Assembly (NCBI RefSeq): GCF_001649575.2
Contig: NC_051445.1
Span: 6,014,357 to 6,078,356, forward strand
DNA length: 64,000 bases
Direction: 5' to 3'
Source: Kryptolebias marmoratus
Taxonomy: Eukaryota > Chordata > Actinopteri > Cyprinodontiformes > Rivulidae
The notes beneath the pieces are model-generated. The model searched no databases, was not told the origin of the DNA, and saw only the letters and a program-made list of their open reading frames with translations. Shown here in pieces: positions 35,401 through 46,100 of the stretch (positions are counted from its first letter, which is position 1; each line of letters begins with the position of its first letter). A program made the position numbers and the translations under genes.

Positions 35401-37467
35401 GAATAATGACATAAAAGCAAAAATGTTTCAAGTATATCGGCTGATGTGTTCTGGCTTTTCCCCATTTCAAATTCAACATTATTGTAAGTGTTATAAATAT
35501 TCTTTAATTTCACTTCAGTGCACATTGTTTTCTTCTGAAGGTGTATTTCTCATTTAATAATGTAACACTTGAAATTAAATTTGCCTAAAGGCTTTATTCT
35601 TCTGTTCTTCCCTTTTGTTTTTGTCTCTCCGGATGATTTCTGTCTCATTGTGGCTGTCTGCTTTCCTGCTTTTTTTCCAGCTCTTTTGGCTCCAACAGGA
35701 TCAATTCATCAGCTCCACTCTTTACATCTTCTCTCTCAGCTTCCAGTGTTTTCCGTCATCCCATTTTCCAACTTAATACCTCACTCTCTGATCCCATTAT
35801 TGTCTCTGAACCTGAGCCAGCTTCTCCTGACAGCATTAAATGTCTCTCAAGGTTCTTTGTCTTGGACCCTCTTAGACAGCCATGTACCATTATTCTTGTT
35901 TTATAACAGACAGAAGCCTACAGCTGAGCCCTTTATCTCCCTCTTGTTTCTATCCAGCTCTCATACCTCTCTCCATATTTGACCTCATGTCTGTTCATCT
36001 GTCTTTGCAGAGGCAGTCCATCATGTCTCCGTCAGCATCAACGTGTCCCACTCCTCGCTGGTTTGTGGCGAGGCGTGGGGGACTGACCCCAGCTTCAGCT
36101 GGCTCCACGAGAGAGCCGTCATCACCCAGACGGTGGGGAGAGTCTCCAGAGACGGGACAACGTTGTTTGTGACCATGAGTCCCATTTGTGGCCACTTCAC
36201 CTGCGTGGTTAGCAACAAGCTGGGCCACAGTTCAGACACCTACGCTGCAAGTAACTAACGTTCAGTCTGAGACTTCTGTGTGCCATTTTACATAAACATT
36301 AATAGTGTTCTAACGCCGTAAATGCAGTTTACAGCACTCATCAGTACTTTTATCTCAGTGGTGGAAGCATAAAATGAAAGGCATTAGCTGAAGTGGTAAA
36401 ACCACCAATGAGTATCCTCCCTTCTCAGATGTATTGACTCATTTTCAGTCTGCTTTTGCAGCAAAACATAAAACAGGTTGAAAACTTTCCTCTGAATAAC
36501 TCCACCAAATCCTCCAGGATTCAGATATGGATTTATTTGTACGATAAAACTCTTAAATGCTCCTTTCTGTGATCGTTTCACAAAAATAACCCCACTATAT
36601 TAAAAATACAATAAAAATGGACGCATGTAATGAAGCTAAGCAATGCAGAACATTACATGTTGATTTCGATTTTACATTGTTTGATTTATTTAATTAAACA
36701 GGAACGATGTACACGAATCAACTTACAGTACAGACAAGTTAAATGTGAACGTGCTCAAGTTACACAAAAGACTATAAGATTTTATGCAATCTGTTAGCAC
36801 TCACATTGTGTGTTGGAGATGACTCTCAACTACTAAAAGATCATGTTTTAGTTTAATATCTGTGAAACAGATTGAGTTTGACCATTTTTGTGTCTGCGAA
36901 ACTCAATAAGCTGTGGCAGCCATCTTGGTTGGAGCTGACTTCAAAAGCTAGTCAGGCATAGATGTACATCCAATAATTTATTCAATAAAACTCATCCAGT
37001 GATTCATGAGATATTTTGCTAACAGACAGACACATTTAAAAAGCTATAAAATAATAGGCGAGTTGTATCATGTAACAAGATTACCAAATGTTGATTCTTA
37101 GAAGGCCATTTTTTATATTTTGTTGAAACGATAACAAGAAAAGAAATGCTTTGAGTTCATTGTGTTGTGTGACCTTTGACCTCCCTCAAGGCAACGTTTC
37201 CTCTTCCTTCTCTTTTAGACCAAACATCTGTCAGAAATAAGCTGCTGACTTTATCGGGGCACTCTGCAGCTCCAGAGATGAAACGCATTACCTTCAAAGG
37301 TCAAAGGTCAACACAAAACAACAATGGGGGAGAATTAACACTGTTCAGTGTATGACCTGAGTGACCAGAAACCTTCTGAAGATTACTGGGTTTGGAGAGG
37401 GGTATTTGCAGTCTGAAATTATAAAATAAAGTTTTTATAGGTGGCAAAGATAATAAACATACCTGAG

Positions 37468-37501
<34 letters not shown>

Positions 37502-38612
37502 CCTGCGTCTGTTACCAAAATATCTCATGAACTACTGGATGAATTTTAATTTTAAAAAATGCTGAAAGTGATCACTGAATGTACATCTACAACTAATAAA
37601 TTTCATTTTTTTTAGCATTTTCAAATTTCTAATTTTCATTCAGAAAACGTCTGAAACCTACTCTATACACAAAACATATAAAAACAGAATGAGTCAGATA
37701 TTTTTGGAGACTCGTACATTTCCAAGTGCTTCTTTTGCAATCTGAATAAAAATATCAGCATATAAGAGAATAAAATCAATTGTTTAAATTGAGCTCAGTG
37801 GTGGGTTTTCAGACATCTTGCGTCTGTCTGAGTCTGTATCCTGACTGAACTTTTGTTGCTTGTATTGTTGCTGCTGTAGTGTTTCAGTGAAAAAGGATTT
37901 TCCAGACTGTGATCAATAAATCACTACCACCACCACTGCTGCTGCTGCTACCAGAGCTGCTAAACGGGCGAGACAAATACAATTCTTCGTATCTGCCGAG
38001 AGGCGTGATGATCCAAAGACAGTCAGGGTATTTTAGGATGTTTCTTGTTTTTTCCTCCTGCTTCACATTTTACTGAGGGTGCAGACTCGTTGCTGAGGAC
38101 ATTTAGAGCAGCCGTGTCAGATGTCTGGCTTTGTTTGACCTTTTTATCTGTTTTTTTTGTGTGTGTGTGCTTGGCAGCACCTTGTAAGTCTGAGGGCAGA
38201 GGGATGACGGCGGCTGTTGTTTGTCTCGTCCTGCTGCTGCTGCTGTGTGGAGGAGTGCTGGCGTTCCTTCTGTGGAGGTACAGTAATGCACTTTGTCAGG
38301 CACAAATCTCATTTCAGGCTATGCTCTGGTGATGAAGCCAACGCTGTGAGAAAGAAAAGCACACTGTTAAGACAAGGGGAAAAGAGTGAGAGTACAGAGT
38401 GAAACAGAAAAATGCGACATGGCATCCTCCCACACAATATGCGACATGACAGGCCGGGCTGCGTCTGCTGACAAAACAATTGTCATTTTTTACTTGAGTC
38501 TGTTCTCAGTTTGTCACTGCTGTTTGATCTAAATTGAACACTTCTTTTCAGGAGACACAAGCACAACAACAGAGGAGAGAGGCTGCACGAGTATTTGGAT
38601 GAATCTCTCTAA
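32398..38612 (+). CDS. Two-Ig-domain membrane receptor, CD2/SLAM- or CEACAM-like (5 coding exons)
   Basis: Spliced CDS join: 32398-32449, 33649-34014, 36011-36250, 38178-38277, 38552-38612, all GT/AG and in phase; 272 aa. Residues 1-30 are a Leu-rich signal peptide. About 35-139 form a V-type domain with core Trp (MVTWERE) and DSGEYSV but no B/F-strand cysteines. 140-219 form a C2-type domain with SLVCGEAWG, FSWLHE and HFTCVVSNK. 229-252 is a Leu-rich membrane helix, followed by an 18-20-residue basic/acidic tail without ITIM or ITAM. A Cys-less V plus Cys-paired C2 is the layout of CD2/SLAM and CEACAM/HEPACAM surface receptors. Orthologue not recognised, and the start exon rests on phase and signal-peptide logic. 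Confidence 0.82.
32600..32962 (+). repeat. R1 repeat, copy 6 (forward, intron 1 of the plus-strand receptor)
   Basis: Family blocks in order: 'ttgaaggaatacatattgca', 'ctttcatgccagttttagac', 'gaatgactgccagctacca', 'ggcatccatcttgactgtga', 'tgactccaaaagattattag', 'gagtttcattgaaatccac'. Ends where copy 7 begins. Confidence 0.75.
32963..33185 (+). repeat. R1 repeat, copy 7 (forward, 3' part)
   Basis: 'ggcgtccatcttgtattagg', 'tgactccaaaagttaaccag', 'gaaagcttcattaaaatcag', 'tcatgagctattttgttacc'. Directly abuts copy 6, giving a head-to-tail pair. Confidence 0.7.
33230..33648 (+). repeat. Duplicated block upstream of the V exon (partner of 28200-28650)
   Basis: Intron sequence just before the V exon that matches the decayed copy near 28.2-28.65 kb: 'agatgttgcactcttacg', 'agacacatgattaatagctc', 'gatactgatgtggtttgatg', 'cataaatcattacttggcat'. 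Confidence 0.8.
33649..34014 (+). CDS. Plus-strand receptor, coding exon 2 (V-type Ig)
   Basis: Acceptor tcctcag|TG, donor G|gtacag. Encodes KQPVHVIPGSRLDLKAWI, EISMVTWERE, LQINGYSRADSGEYSVIV. The canonical disulphide is missing; two other cysteines (ATCSGSSMKC) could pair locally. Potential N-glycosylation at NTT. Its first third is duplicated as a pseudogene fragment near 28.7 kb. Confidence 0.85.
34160..34730 (-). repeat. R1 repeat, copy 8 (reverse, intron 2 of the plus-strand receptor)
   Basis: Reverse-orientation blocks: 'gattttaatgaaactttcag', 'catctgcaactgattaactt', 'ggtagtagctgagagtcgtt', 'aaggtttgaccaaaagaa'. Internal duplication of the 3' block suggests two partial copies joined. 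Confidence 0.7.
36011..36250 (+). CDS. Plus-strand receptor, coding exon 3 (C2-type Ig)
   Basis: Acceptor tttgcag|AG, donor A|gtaact. Short C2 domain of 80 residues: VSVSINVSHSSLVCGEAWG, DPSFSWLHERAVI, PICGHFTCVVSNKLGHSS. Core Cys pair and Trp present; NVS is a potential glycosylation site. Phase 1-1. Confidence 0.88.
36770..37035 (+). repeat. R1 repeat, copy 9 (forward, intron 3 of the plus-strand receptor)
   Basis: 'gactctcaactactaaaag', 'ggcagccatcttggttggag', 'tgacttcaaaagctagtcag', 'tcatgagatattttgctaac'. Confidence 0.7.
37471..37498. repeat. (GT)14 microsatellite
   Basis: Uninterrupted GT dinucleotides in intron 3 of the plus-strand receptor, plainly visible. Confidence 0.97.
37503..37610 (-). 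repeat. R1 repeat, copy 10 (reverse, 3' end only)
   Basis: 'accaaaatatctcatgaact' and 'gtacatctacaactaataaa' match the reverse complement of the R1 3' end. Short and diverged. Confidence 0.5.
38178..38277 (+). CDS. Plus-strand receptor, coding exon 4 (membrane helix)
   Basis: Acceptor ttggcag|CA, donor AG|gtacag. PCKSEGRGMT stalk, then AAVVCLVLLLLLCGGVLAF and LLWR. The poly-Leu is encoded by a CTG run that could vary in length. Confidence 0.88.
38552..38612 (+). CDS. Plus-strand receptor, coding exon 5 (cytoplasmic tail, stop)
   Basis: Acceptor ttttcag|G. Encodes RHKHNNRGERLHEYLDESL then TAA at 38610-38612. One Tyr in HEYLDES, not in an ITIM context. Confidence 0.85.
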
Positions 38613-39265
38613 AACATCCAGGAGCCTGAGCTGTTGCTGAGAGGACTCAGAGGAGAACCGTAAATGGACCGGACTGTGAGGGTGGATCTTCCTGTCCTGT
38701 GAGCAGAGTGACCTTACGCCGTGTCGGACCATTGTGAAGAGTGAACTGCTTTCTGGCTAATCCCAAATATCCAGAAGTGGATCTCTGGCAGGAGGTGGCA
38801 GCTGTGTCTTTACACTGCCTCCTGCTGGGCTCTGCCTGAAAGCGTTTGTTAAAAATGTGCTCCGTTAAACTATGCATCATGTCAAAGCTGCACTTTCCTT
38901 CTCTTATAATGAAACATTTCTACACAATGTTGCAGCAGGTCATTTTAAAAGAAAAAGACATGAAATAGTCTAAAGTTGTAAGCTTGGTTACATATTTTCT
39001 ATCAGACTCCATTTTCAGTGTATAGTCACATACTTTCCTGCATATAAATCTAGACCTGAGCAGTAAGCTAAATATTTTACTAATACATCTAAAAGTCTGA
39101 AGTCTAGATCTTAAATCAAAGATTATAAAACTGTAAAAAGTGATAATGTTGTTTTAACAACAATTTGTGACCCAAGTGAAATAGGATTTTCTGCAATAGC
39201 TTCTCTTTATTTGTGTTTGTTATATTGAATAAGTATTGTTTAATAAATATATTGGTTCATTCCTG
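38613..39265 (+). other. 3' UTR of the plus-strand receptor
   Basis: Sequence after the stop; the first canonical AATAAA is at 39242-39247, so cleavage is expected near 39260-39265. Inferred from the signal only. Confidence 0.55.
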
Positions 39266-39654
39266 ACCTCATGTTTTTTTCTTTTATACATAAACGGCTT
39301 ATATCTAGAATTTTGCAGGTCTTTTCTGCACTACTAATTTGTTATTGTGTCAAACCTCTTCAGCGGCATGAAGTTTAAGTTGGAGTCATATCAGGACTTT
39401 GGCTTGACTGCAAGCCAAACCTTCTTTTTTTTTTACCAGAATCAAAGAATCAGAGGCATCCACATTTTCCGATGTCAGAATATAAAATAAGTCAAGTTTC
39501 CTGTTTCACTCCAAACAAATGCCTCTAATATAAATTGTGTTTATTTGACAAGGTGATAAATGTAGCTCTGTGTTTACAGTTTGTTTTTATTTATCACTGA
39601 AAGTTACTTCCAAGCACTGATTTTACATTTTATTTAACAAGGATTAAGTGTTGA

Positions 39655-39770
39655 AGGGAAGCATATCACCACCTCCATTCATGCCAGAGATTTAGAAGAA
39701 GACTTATGGCCGTTTTGGTCAAACTTTGAAAATAATGACTGAGTTAGAACCATTTTGTGTTTTGGAAGGT
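39655..39770 (+). repeat. R1 repeat, copy 11 (forward, 5' fragment)
   Basis: Short fragment with 'cattcatgccagagatttag' and 'ttttggtcaaactttgaaaa' matching the 5' part of other copies. It ends at the hairpin described separately. Confidence 0.45.
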
Positions 39771-39803
39771 CAGATGGACGTTATTGTCAGTCCATCTGAC
39801 CTT
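39766..39803. other. Perfect 14-bp inverted repeat (hairpin)
   Basis: Arms 39766-39779 (aaggtcagatggac) and 39790-39803 (gtccatctgacctt) are perfect reverse complements, with a 10-nt spacer. Could be a foldback or transposon end, or a chance palindrome. No gene link is visible. Confidence 0.8.
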
Positions 39804-42219
39804 ATTTTTTGTATAATAGGATGAGCATGTTGCTGATTATTATCATGTTCTAATGTTACTTTCAAGCTGAAAATAAATCCTGGCATGACTCTCATGCAGA
39901 TGTTCCTCTTCAGGGCTTTTGTTTTTGCCTTCAGCTCGTGAAATCTAGAAGGTAAATTTAGTTTCAGGGATTTTTTTTTGATCAGTTTTGTTTTGTTCCA
40001 CAAATGAAACAAAATGTTCTTGGTGTTCGCCCAGAAACTGCAGAATTGTGTACAAAATAAGTCTGGACACATCTTCACCCATTGACAGTGCACTCAAGAA
40101 GAGGTCAAGAGGAAGAAGAGTTTTATTGGGTGTGGACAGAAAGCAGGACGGAACGTCTACTGTAAAAGTTTATCTGGAAGTTTTAGCCCAGGATAGAAAA
40201 ATATTTTTTTTCTCTATATTGATATCCTAAAATCTCAAAGTTGCTTCGTCTTTTGCAAAACTCCATATTATTGCTACACTTGAAGCTGATTGGAGATAAG
40301 ACCTACAGCTCCCGGAGGCCATGCCCTGATGCTGAACAGAAAATGATGAAATATGAAAATTGAGTCATGTGTGGAATACGAATCACTCCTCGAGTCAGAA
40401 TACGGTTGTATGCAGCTGCTTTCTGCGTGCTTTATGTGAAAGGACCAAACATACTGTAGTCCGTGAAGGTGCAGATGTGAGCAATATATGCAAAACGAAT
40501 CGAGTGCAGATATTCCTATGAGGAGAACTTTGACAGCAGAAAGAATTGCAGAACATCTCTCAGATGGTTTACTCACCCAGATTCATGGTAAAATCCCCTC
40601 TGCCACAAGGTGTGCATTACCATGACACCTATTGTTTTGTTAGTCTGCCCTGTGCTCCTCTGCAGAGGAGGTGGAGGAGGTGCTGAGGAGGCACATATAT
40701 CATGTAGGAAAAAGAATGGAAAAGTTGCACAACCCGAGTTGGACATAAAATAATAAATATTGCATGTGCCCCGACATCTACAGAGGTGAATCTTCAATAA
40801 ACAATGACCGGGGATGAACTGTTTGTGAAGCTGCATCTCTGGGAAAATGAAAAAAAAGGACATTTGGTGTTCCAAAGGTTAAAAAAATACAAGCAGGTAT
40901 TTATTCTCCGTGCAGTACTATTAGAAAGGCGTCTGACGGGTTCTGCAGCAGAGAGTAAAACACACACACTGAGGTGAGGCTTAACTTGTTGAAAGAAGAA
41001 ATTAGTCCGAATGTTCCTAATCAAGAAGTCAGTGAACAAGTTCTGTTCTGTTGCGATTTATTTACCTTTTGGAAATTAAAAAAAAAAAAAATCAATAATT
41101 TGTGTCACATTCCTATGGTACATATGAACAATAAGAACTGAAATAAACTTCTTCACAAAGCTAAATTACTTTTTACGATGATAAAAATAGTTAGATAAAA
41201 AAGTGGATAATGCAAGATGAAAATTGTGAGCTGCTAATACTGCAGACAGTCATATATTTTCACCCTCCTGAGTCACTGGTATATACGAGCATGGCCATGT
41301 GCAGCCGGTGGATTTTCTCCTGCAGGCTGACGTCTGATAATTTCCTGCACAACTGCAGGTCGTTTGTCATTTACAGGACAGGAGACGGTGGTGTGCAACC
41401 CGAGAGTCGACTTGTTTTCCCTCTTTATCACCCACAGTCCTGACAGAAGCAACAAACAGAAGGTCAGGGGTAAAATAAATCCTAAAGATAACATGTTGAA
41501 ATGTTGAAATAAAAAAGTACCTCACATTCTCACCGCCTCCTGTCTCTTTACTTTCCGTTTAAAACCTACCCTGACTTCCTATAAGTGTCTGACTCCTGAA
41601 AACAATAAAAAATCTTTTTGAACAAGGTCTACATGACAGAGTCCTCAGACCAGGCTGTTCTCTTGGTGAACTGTTCCCACTCCTGGTGAGAGGTGGAACT
41701 GCAAAACAGGAGACAGATGAGGTCAGGGTAAACCCAACACGACACATTTCACCTATAGGTTTGTTTCGGCTGATCCAAGGTGCTGGTTAATTTAACTAGA
41801 TCTTATCTTGAAAAAAGAAACGGCTCCATTTTAATCCCCTGGTTATCTCAGTTTAAGATGAGTCTGTTTTGAATTTAAATCATCCCAATCATACTTTGAG
41901 TTAAGGGATAACAACACATTGTTTATCATTAATGCTGAGTCAGCATTAACTATTTTTTCCTGTTATTAGTTTCTGTTGTTCATTTCTTAAATCAAACTAT
42001 TTCCACATACTTTGTGCTAATTTAACCATTTGTATATCAAAATTTTAGGCTCCATCAGAAATAGCGAGCTATGAGTTTTAGTATTTGTACTTTTCATGCA
42101 TTTTAAATCATTTAACTTTATTTACAAAAGATCTCCCTAAAAATACATTGAGATCTTTTAAATTGCTTTTAAAACATTTTTTTCTGAAATCTACTTAAGT
42201 ATATGTATGCTATTTTTGT
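39804..42219. other. Intergenic; possible short exon candidates only
   Basis: No gene is firmly supported. A minus-strand stretch 41260-41352 has an acceptor, a 30-codon open frame and a stop, and is discussed as a weak candidate. The stretch 41590-41770 is open on more than one frame and cannot be assigned. Confidence 0.4.
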
Positions 42220-42540
42220 TTTCTTCTGCTTCTTTTAGCTTTTAGCTTACATCAGCTTGTATCTGTGGTTTTGCTCATTTTGGCTTTTAGCTACTGTTCA
42301 TCCTATATGAGCATTCAGCTGCAGTTTTGATTGTTTTAGCTGTTAGTTATAGTTTTGCCCTGCTACAGTTTTGCTCCTTTTAGTTTTTAGATAGTTATGC
42401 TAATTTTAACTTTTAGTTCTGGTTTTGCTCCTTTTAGGTTTTAGCTTCCATTCCACTTTTTAATTTAGTGTTCTGCTCTTTTTAGCTTTTAGCTTCTGTG
42501 ATGGTAGTTTTAGTCGTTTTAGCTTCTTCAGCAAACATCA
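42220..42540 (+). repeat. TTTTAGC-rich degenerate minisatellite
   Basis: Repeating text of the type 'ttttagcttttagctt' with 'ggttttgctccttttag' between, in an irregular array of units about 25-50 bp long. No coding capacity. Confidence 0.7.
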
Positions 42541-43679
42541 GCAAGGCCACTCAGCACTCGGCATTCACACTGCATTTTCAGAGAAAATGTACTTTCTCTA
42601 GTTCTTCATAAAACTCCAAACACCACTTACTTTATTCTCTCGGCTCCCTTTTCTTGTTTTTGCAGAAGATATGTTTCTTTAAGGTTCCTTCCCAGCAGCA
42701 GTCCCATCATCAGCCTTGATGCTCTATAAATATATTCAAAACAACAAGCAGCCGCCTCTGACAAAACTGCAGCAGCAGCTAAAGCGGTCGTAAATCACAG
42801 CGGTTTCCACTTTTTGTCTCCAAGCTGATCCTTTTATAGCTACAAGGTCAAAGCATTACAGATGCATAATCATCATTAGTTAATCAAGAAAACCTGCTGA
42901 GAAGATGGCGGGAGCAAAAGAGGAAAACAAAACAGAGCAGCTGAAATGTGAGTACCAGCGGTTCGCAAAGACAGCAGTATTTATACAAATCCTCCGTCCA
43001 AACAGAATATGGATGCAAAAACACTGAAACTATCTACTTCATGCATTTAGGAATCCATATCAGCCACTTATGCAGATCTGGAGTCAGTTATCAAACAGAA
43101 TGCTCATAATCTGCCTGTAAACTGATTTATAGAAATGTAATTAGGACAGTTATTAAAAGTGGCACACGTTCAGCTGATATTCTTTTCATCAGAAGCAGTT
43201 GTGTCACAGCGTCTTAATTATGATGAACTGTTGGCTGCCGGCATCACTTGTGCATCGATAGCTGATCTTCCAGCAACTACAGTAGTAATGTTGCAAATAT
43301 TAAAAAAAATTAAATAAATGATAAATTCTGAAGTACATTGACTGGAAGATGCTGAACTTGCATTTAATTTAATTAAGAAAAACACTTGAATTCATAGATG
43401 TTTGCGTTGACCTTTCAGTGGAAGATGAGAGACTTTGGGTGGTTTAAAAGCTTTAATGTGTTCATCTTTTATTCCAAAAAAAGGGTGAATTTGGTCCACA
43501 GTTAAGGTTTTATACACTCAAGTTTGGTCAAGTTTTATTTTTCTGAAATCTGTGACCAAATGAAGTGCACAACAAAGTTCAAAACAGGTAATACTATGTT
43601 TTCAATCAAGGCAAATATAACTTTATTATTTTCTGCGGCTTTCAGGTAGAAATAAAATAAAGTGACAGGATTTTAAAAG
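42541..43679. other. Intergenic, no gene recognised
   Basis: AT-rich, with no recognised exon or repeat. Confidence 0.5.
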
Positions 43680-44010
43680 TTACTATCCAGCACCAAAACA
43701 TGAGCGATAATTTGCTTGTGTCTGTGTGATTTTAAGATGGCTGCCACAACAAAGCAAAATCAGCTAAAAGTCAATTAGTTTTACAAATATTCAGCTAAAA
43801 CTTGGTGTATTAGTAGCTGATAGTTACTGACAACTCGTAAGTTGAGCATGACATTTTACAGAACTGCATGATGTAATTTCATTAAATGTTGTTTTCAAGG
43901 TTTGACCAAAATGGCTACAACAACATTTATCAACACAAGATAATTTTAGTCTAAAACTTTGGCATGAATTGTGGCGGGAGTTATGCATTACTTCAAGATT
44001 AGGCTGCTTG
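43680..44010 (-). repeat. R1 repeat, copy 12 (reverse)
   Basis: 'aagatggctgccacaacaaa', 'attagtagctgatagttact', 'caaggtttgaccaaaatggc', 'actttggcatgaattgtggc' in reverse family order, ending 'tatgcattacttcaag'. Confidence 0.7.
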
Positions 44011-44269
44011 AATCCTGTGAAATGCTTGAAATTTGCTTACAGGCTCCACTTTACAGAGGAGGAGAACCAGCATCACTGATCGTCTGCAACTCATCAGGAT
44101 GCAGGTCAAAATGACAACAGACATCAGCTTCCAACCCCCCACCCCACCAACACCACATCACAGGAGAGGAAACTTCTGGATGTCTCGACAGAAAAAAATA
44201 ATCTCTTTTTCTTTCTATCTGGACAAGTCTGTAACTAAACGAGTAATGACTTTATGAGCTCAATTCCAG

Positions 44270-44660
44270 AGGATTTTATTTTCTGGTTTTGATGTCGGTG
44301 TAGATCAGGCCTTCAGCTGTGGGTTACATCACAGCGCCGCCGTTTCATCATGAGCGATTGTGTTTTCAGGCAGGGGGAACCCTTGACAGCTGCATTTAGA
44401 CCCACAGTGGGAAATCTGTTTGCCTAAACAGAGGCTCGTCCTTATTTAAATGATGAACGAAAATTAACACCATTATTTTGTCAAATGGATGCGGCTCGGC
44501 GCACAAGGACTGACAGTTCGGATGGGAACATAATCATGGTTTGGTCCCACCCTGCAGAGCATCTGGTATCAGAATCCATTTTGCCACATTTTTAATGACG
44601 CTGAAGCTCAGCGCTGCTTTCTCGCTGTGGGTTGTTCTCTCATTATGCTGCTTGAGGCTT
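44270..44660. promoter_or_regulatory. Candidate conserved non-coding island
   Basis: About 390 bp of complex, non-repetitive, GC-richer sequence between AT-rich flanks, without a plausible exon. Includes runs such as 'cattattttgtcaaatggat' and 'gggaacataatcatggtttg'. Called only from texture. Confidence 0.25.
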
Positions 44661-45149
44661 AATGTTACTCCAGTTTCCTGGAATATTTTGATTTTTTAAA
44701 TGTGTGGAAACAACACTTTGTTTAGTTTCAGCTGAATTAAACAGTGACACGACCGGAGAAGTAAAATCTGTGAAAACAGACCACCTATCTGCTCTATAAA
44801 CGCCACATTAGAGAGGCATGATGGGAAAAAAAAAATATTACTAAAAATCTAAATTCCTGTATACGACTTGTTACAGGTTTTCTATCATAACACAAAAGTC
44901 AAATATTTTTTATTTAATGTTTTTCATTTTGTCGTTAATCTATAAGCTAATTATTACATTGATGTTGTCTTCAAAATAATAAAAATTATGGGAAACTATC
45001 CTAATTGTTCTCCAAGAAACAAAACTGAGAATTAAAAAAAGCTCATAATGCAGTATGAGTGCAGTAATGTAATGTAAAAGGAAAGGGTTTAAATAAATAT
45101 ATCAAAAATATATAAAATCTTAACTAAAACAGTTTTCATGTTACATCAA

Positions 45150-45300
45150 GCTACAGTGCTGTAAAAAAGTATTTAGTCCCTCAGATTTCTTCTGGTTTTG
45201 CGTTTTTTTTGGCCTCATTTAATATCAATAAACAAACGGTAATCATAAAAATAACCTAAATAAATATAAAATGCAGTTTTTAAGTAATTTCACTTATTAA
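45150..45300 (+). mobile_element. DNA-transposon terminus, Tc1/mariner style
   Basis: Begins 'tacagtgctgtaaaaaagta' then 'tttagtccctcagatttctt', close to a well-known teleost transposon end that starts CAGTGCTGTGAAAAAGT after a TA. The other terminus was not found. Family not certain. Confidence 0.45.
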
Positions 45301-46100
45301 AAAGCAAGAAAAAAAAGAACAGCTTTCTAACTGCTAAACACAGACAACACAAAGGTCCGCCTCACATTTGCCAAACTTAATTTCTCTTCATTTTTAAAGA
45401 GGACAAATTCTTTGTTTAGAAACCCTTTCAGTCTGTGTTATTGAATCAGTGCATTTGTGTTCCCAGACACTTTGAAGGTTTTAACCTGTGCTAAAGTTCA
45501 TTATGTTGGGAATTATACCAGATCGAAACCTGTGTACGGACAACAATAACATCATTTGTGTCAGGAGATGGGAGGCTGTACAGATCAATAACAGTTTGTA
45601 TGCATCAACGTATACTAGTGACAGAAAAAAAAAAAAAAAAAAAAAAGCACCTGCAGCTGAGCAGCGAGTTGACATGACAGGAACACGACCAGTGGACCTT
45701 CTTGTTCCTGCTGATTTCCAGGCAGGTGGCACTCATCCTGGTTTTTTATGCCTTGTCTGAATGCTTCAGATTATTACTGCGTTTATATCTGCAGCTGAAC
45801 GTGTTGCTGGTAAATTCTGATCAGTTTTATTGATTAAATCACCAGCCAACCGCACTGAGTTTGGTTCTGGTGTCGAACCTTTGGATCATTGAGAGATATT
45901 ATGTTTACCTCCCATAAAATAAAACATTTTAAAAAGTACTGACATGTTGCATTTAAAATGGTTTGTTTCTATATTCAGACATGTCTAACTTCAACCTAAT
46001 TTCTTCTGTAGGTTTAACCGTGGCGGGCCAACATAATTCTGTGCATTCAAGGTTTATAGCCTAACATTTCACTGCGGACACACAAATATCTCATTGTGAC
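45301..46100. other. Intergenic with A22 run
   Basis: Holds an A22 run at about 45625-45646, followed by a plus-strand open stretch (PVDLLVPADFQAGGTHPG) that ends in a stop. No acceptor or homologous family was recognised. No other feature seen. Confidence 0.4.

Noticed and set aside
40573..41039. Overlapping minus-strand frames
   Set aside because: Low-complexity and without splice sites or domain motifs.
41590..41770. Exon-like stretch open in several frames on both strands
   Set aside because: One plus-strand frame has an Ig-like VLLVNCSHSW, but it hits a stop at once if unspliced and has no partner exons; a minus-strand frame is equally open. Not assignable.
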